64,000 nucleotides of DNA from CALDTK01 sp965213735 (GTDB lineage Bacteria > Bacteroidota > Bacteroidia > Chitinophagales > Saprospiraceae): the NCBI GenBank assembly GCA_965213735.1, contig CBDCAB010000006.1, positions 2,480,001 through 2,544,000 of the forward strand, written 5' to 3'. Below the pieces are notes generated by a model. It was given only the letters and a program-made list of their open reading frames with translations. It was not told the origin of the DNA and made no database searches. This document shows positions 61,224-64,000 of this stretch, one piece after another. Made by a program: the position numbers and the translations under genes. Positions within the stretch are counted from its first letter, which is position 1. Every line of letters starts with the position of its first letter.

Positions 61224-62747
61224 TTAGCTAGGATCGAAAGCGTAAATCTTCTCGCCTGGCAGCGATTCGTAGCGGCCGCGTACTACGAGGATGCCATCAG
61301 CAGTCTCAACAGCGCGCTCGAAATCTTCGACAGAAGTAATCTTGCGGTCGCCGGCTTGCGTGATAATGAATCCAGCTGCCATGTCGGTTTGTCGTGCGAT
61401 GCGACCGGTGCGAACGTTGCTGACGCGCACACCTCCATCGATTTTGAGGCGGCGGGCAGTAGCTGCGTCAATCTCCTCGAGATCTACGCCGAGGGCAGCC
61501 ATGCCTTCAGCACGTTGCTTGCGGATGCGCTCGGTACCACCATCGGCACTCTTGAGAATAACGTCTTTGGCAATCTCTTTGCCGTCGCGCAAAACCAGCA
61601 GCGTGATGCTATCGCCGGGGCGGCGGCGGCCAATGCGCTCGAGCATGTCAGGACTTGTCCGCACGGGTGCTCCATCGACGGCGATGACGATATCGCCTTT
61701 GCGCAGGCCAGCCTCACGAGCTGAACTCTCGGCCATAAGGCTGTCTATGTAGACGCCATAGTTAATCTCCAGTCCGCGATCATCAGCAAAGGATTGGTTG
61801 ACCTCGATGATGCTTGCGCCGATGAAGCCACGCTGCACAGTACCAAACTCCCGCAGATCATCGACTACCTTCTTAACCAGCCGGCTGGGTACGGCGAAAC
61901 TGTAGCCAGAGTAGGCACCGGTTGGGGAGGCGATGGCAGTGTTGATGCCAATGAGGTTGCCGTCGGTATTCACGAGTGCACCTCCTGAGTTGCCGGGGTT
62001 GACTGCGGCATCTGTCTGAATGAAGCTCTCGATGGCGGTGCGGTCGCGATTTTCACGTCCAATAATGTTGATGCTTCGGCCTTTGGCACTGACGATTCCA
62101 GCTGTGACAGTGGTTTCGAGTTCGAAAGGATTACCGACAGCAGCAACCCACTGACCAATACGCACGGCATCTGAATCGGCAAAATCAAGGTAAGGCAGGT
62201 CGCCTTCTACATCCACCTTAATAAGTGCGATGTCGGTGGTCGGATCGGTGCCAATGAGTGTAGCCTTATAAGTGTCTTTATCTCCGATGCGCACTTCGAG
62301 ATCGATGCTATTGTCGATCACATGGTTGTTGGTGACGATGTAGCCATCGGGTGAGATGATGACGCCTGAGCCGGCACCTACGCTCGGGCGCGGAGCCTGG
62401 CGGCGCTGCATACCATCCCCGCGATCGCCAGCACCTGGGCCGAAAAATTGATCGAACAGGTCTTGCGGAAAACCACCCTGAGCCATCCCACCGCGCTGAC
62501 CATTCATGGTGTTGCGAATAAAGACAACAGCGGGACTAACTTTATCGGCGGCAAAGGTGAAGTCGAAGGGTGCCTCCTTAAGATTGATGTTGGGCACGAA
62601 GGCAGTCTGATTGGCTGCGACGGCATCGGCGTGCTCTATGCGATAGGTGGCAGCATCTGTTGTGGTGTAGCCAAGCAGGTGTAGCAGGCCGACGGTGAGC
62701 AAGCAGCTGAGGATGGAGGCGAGGACAATGCCGGTGAGTCGGTTCAT
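61224..62747 (-). CDS. Periplasmic Do-like serine protease (HtrA/DegP)
   Basis: 507 residues, inner-membrane anchored or secreted by the N-terminal helix (LTGIVLASILSCLLTVGLLHLLGY). Trypsin-like domain with catalytic His in TNNHVIDNS, Asp in TTDIALIKVD and Ser in NPGNSGGALVN. Two PDZ-like regions follow (IDSLMAESSAREAGLRKGDIVIAVDGAPV; GVRVSNVRTGRIARQTDMAAGFIITQAGD). Degrades or chaperones misfolded envelope proteins, a need in a cell that exports many T9SS proteins. Length and order are standard. Confidence 0.94.
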   Translation of the reverse strand: MNRLTGIVLASILSCLLTVGLLHLLGYTTTDAATYRIEHADAVAANQTAFVPNINLKEAPFDFTFAADKVSPAVVFIRNTMNGQRGGMAQGGFPQDLFDQFFGPGAGDRGDGMQRRQAPRPSVGAGSGVIISPDGYIVTNNHVIDNSIDLEVRIGDKDTYKATLIGTDPTTDIALIKVDVEGDLPYLDFADSDAVRIGQWVAAVGNPFELETTVTAGIVSAKGRSINIIGRENRDRTAIESFIQTDAAVNPGNSGGALVNTDGNLIGINTAIASPTGAYSGYSFAVPSRLVKKVVDDLREFGTVQRGFIGASIIEVNQSFADDRGLEINYGVYIDSLMAESSAREAGLRKGDIVIAVDGAPVRTSPDMLERIGRRRPGDSITLLVLRDGKEIAKDVILKSADGGTERIRKQRAEGMAALGVDLEEIDAATARRLKIDGGVRVSNVRTGRIARQTDMAAGFIITQAGDRKITSVEDFERAVETADGILVVRGRYESLPGEKIYAFDPS

Positions 62748-62843
62748 ACGCGTTGGATAAATTGAGTTTAAACAACTAACGTGGTAGCGGTCGGCGCTGT
62801 TGAAATCGCGGCCGTTAAGAAAAGCGAAAAGTGGAAGGGTGGC

Positions 62844-63356
62844 CTATTCCTTGAGGCGGCACTTCACAAAGTCAATCAATTCTTGGTGTGCGCGCAGAAC
62901 TTCAGCGGTGAGGTGCCTCATCTGCGTAAACTGCCCATCGAGCATACGGGTGTGTGGATCGGTAGGTGATGCTTTGCCGATCATGAAATCGTAGCAGCGG
63001 TTGATGCCTTTGAACACCTCGTTCATTTCGGCTGCTTGTGTATCGAAATCCTGCAGGGCTGCAGCTTCTTCGCTATTGAGACGGAGGTAATTTTTGTAGG
63101 CGCGCTCATAGGTGCTGTCGCAGCTCATGTCGCGCTTGGTGAGGTCGTGAATAGAGACCCCAAAAAAGTGGGAAAGCTTGAGCAGGTTGCACAGCTTAGG
63201 CTCAGCGGTGCCTTTTTCGTAGCTGGCGATGTTTCCGCGGTTGAGGCCTACGTTGGAGGCTAAATCTTCCTGGCTGAGGCCGAGGCGTTTGCGCATACAA
63301 CGCATATTGGTCGCTAAAGCGTGAACAGTAATGGCTGTATTGGCGCTAGTATCCAT
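62844..63356 (-). CDS. XRE-family helix-turn-helix regulator
   Basis: 170 residues from the ATG at 63354-63356 (MDTSANTAITVHALATNMRCM). HTH domain about 15-70: LGLSQEDLASNVGLNRGNIASYEKGTAEPKLCNLLKLSHFFGVSIHDLTKRD. The C-terminal half is helical (YERAYKNYLRLNSEEAAALQDFDTQAAEMNEVFKGI) and has no recognised ligand domain. Longer upstream starts are unlikely. Divergent from the ECF sigma-factor gene across about 245 bp, so it may control it; that is inference. Confidence 0.85.
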   Translation of the reverse strand: MDTSANTAITVHALATNMRCMRKRLGLSQEDLASNVGLNRGNIASYEKGTAEPKLCNLLKLSHFFGVSIHDLTKRDMSCDSTYERAYKNYLRLNSEEAAALQDFDTQAAEMNEVFKGINRCYDFMIGKASPTDPHTRMLDGQFTQMRHLTAEVLRAHQELIDFVKCRLKE

Positions 63357-63557
63357 GAAACACGTAGAGTTATCGACCAACAGTGGCTGCATAGCGACCA
63401 CTGCGTACACTATACGCGTTGCTCCCTCAGTTAGTTTTGTCAAGATTCTTCCCACTGTTTTGGGGGTAGGAGCCGGAAATAGGGTTAAAACTCTCTTAAA
63501 CCCGTGCAAAAACTGCTCTCAAAGCCAAAATCTGGGCAAAATGTCGCCGCGAGGTGC

Positions 63558-63565
63558 TATCTTTG
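63558..63565 (+). promoter_or_regulatory. Bacteroidota -7 box TATCTTTG upstream of the sigma-factor gene
   Basis: Exact TAnnTTTG, 36 bp before the ATG, giving a leader of about 30 bases. No clear TTG at -33. Confidence 0.4.
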
Positions 63566-63601
63566 TAAATACAATTTACAACCCTACCAACGAACATCTC
63601 T

Positions 63602-64000
63602 ATGGACGCCGCCCTTCAAGCCAACGTTTTCAATCAATTCGAGGCCATCAGCCCAAGCTTGCGCGCATTCTCTCTCGCGCTCACCCAGAGCGAAGCTGAT
63701 GCAAACGACCTCTACCAAGACACCGTCTACAAGGTGATCAGCAATGCTGAGAAGTTTCGTCAAGGAACCAACTTTAAGGCTTGGGCTGTGACCATCATGC
63801 GTAACTTGTTCATCAACAACTACCGCAAGAAAATGCGTCGCAACACCTTGTTGGACCAGACTCCGAACAACTACTTCATCGACTCCGGCCAGGTTAATAA
63901 TCCAAATGCGGGAGAGAGCGGTGCGAGTTATAAGGAGCTGCTGACGATGGTAAACAAACTGCCTGACGATCTGCGTATTCCGTTCTGGATGGCCTACCAA
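63602..64000 (+). CDS. RNA polymerase ECF-type sigma factor (5' part, cut by the window end)
   Basis: At least 133 residues, open to the last base. Sigma-70 region 2 is clear: FEAISPSLRAFSLALTQSEADANDLYQDTVYKVISNAEKFRQGTNFKAWAVTIMRNLFINNYRKKMRR (read from 63602). The beginning of region 4 follows (LTMVNKLPDDLRIPFWMAYQ). Directs RNA polymerase to a specific regulon. An adjacent anti-sigma factor, if any, would lie beyond the window. A complete-looking antisense frame in this region is spurious. Confidence 0.9.
   Translation, partial: MDAALQANVFNQFEAISPSLRAFSLALTQSEADANDLYQDTVYKVISNAEKFRQGTNFKAWAVTIMRNLFINNYRKKMRRNTLLDQTPNNYFIDSGQVNNPNAGESGASYKELLTMVNKLPDDLRIPFWMAYQ

Noticed and set aside
1..64000. 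tRNA or rRNA genes
   Set aside because: I saw no TPsiC-arm-like GGTTCGAATCC motif with an acceptor-stem partner and no rRNA signature; a covariance-model scan would be decisive.
63584..64000. 138-codon minus-strand frame at the window end
   Set aside because: Antisense to a clear sigma-70 region 2 on the plus strand.

Overview
The window (about 52% GC by eye, densely coded) comes from a Bacteroidota chromosome, most likely a Saprospiria/Lewinella-like marine bacterium. The evidence is several secreted proteins with C-terminal type IX secretion (T9SS) sorting domains, a type-B 'gliding motility' C-terminal domain, a GLPGLI protein, a carboxypeptidase-regulatory-domain outer-membrane protein, a CAB-type succinate dehydrogenase with a b558-like cytochrome, and TAnnTTTG promoter boxes. 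The genus is inference. No rRNA, tRNA or CRISPR was seen.

Layout. 0.1-6.6 kb: housekeeping genes (RNase R, GcvT plus a GbsR-like regulator, a phosphoglycerate-dehydrogenase-like enzyme, a DUF2237 protein, an unknown). 6.7-10.1 kb: a P1B-4 metal-exporting ATPase, then a stand-alone Mu-gpF/CdiA-type toxin gene that begins inside a G-rich heptamer repeat. 10.4-18.4 kb: an S9 peptidase with an extra C-terminal domain, a lipoprotein and the sdhCAB operon. 18.4-30.3 kb: a T9SS type-B protein, two tandem sensor kinases (the second lacks the phosphoacceptor His), an NhaC antiporter, a prolyl oligopeptidase lipoprotein, a GNAT-nitrilase fusion, a DUF1622 protein and a PLP decarboxylase.

30.4-34.1 kb: a roughly 2-kb array of 155-158-bp repeats built from CTCCGTG/CACGGAG words, followed by a GxxExxY nuclease-like gene, a truncated AAA-ATPase fragment and a CxxC mini-ORF on one strand, then a GLPGLI gene. 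34.7-45.1 kb: envelope and secreted proteins (DUF5686-like protein, T9SS cargo, subtilase, TraB/GumN, FkbM) with a repeat-rich gap containing a decayed outer-membrane-protein gene. 45.1-48.1 kb: a compound heptamer tract split by an IS1182-like element and followed by a five-copy composite repeat. 48.2-54.1 kb: metallophosphoesterase, beta-CASP hydrolase, zinc/manganese ABC components without a permease, CreD. 54.1-55.3 kb: non-coding palindromic repeats. 55.3-64 kb: T9SS amidase, a right-handed-repeat T9SS protein, a sodium:solute symporter, HtrA, an XRE regulator and the start of an ECF sigma-factor gene cut by the window edge.

The strongest unexplained signals are: (1) a 14-mer, GTTTTGGCGAAAGC, present 12 times exactly on both strands and in several reading frames of unrelated genes, resembling an uptake or other architecture-imparting sequence; (2) the CTCCGTG array beside a GxxExxY gene and ATPase remnant; (3) a family of 7-bp tandem repeats that sits at gene boundaries; (4) an orphan MuF-nuclease toxin; (5) a kinase/pseudokinase pair.
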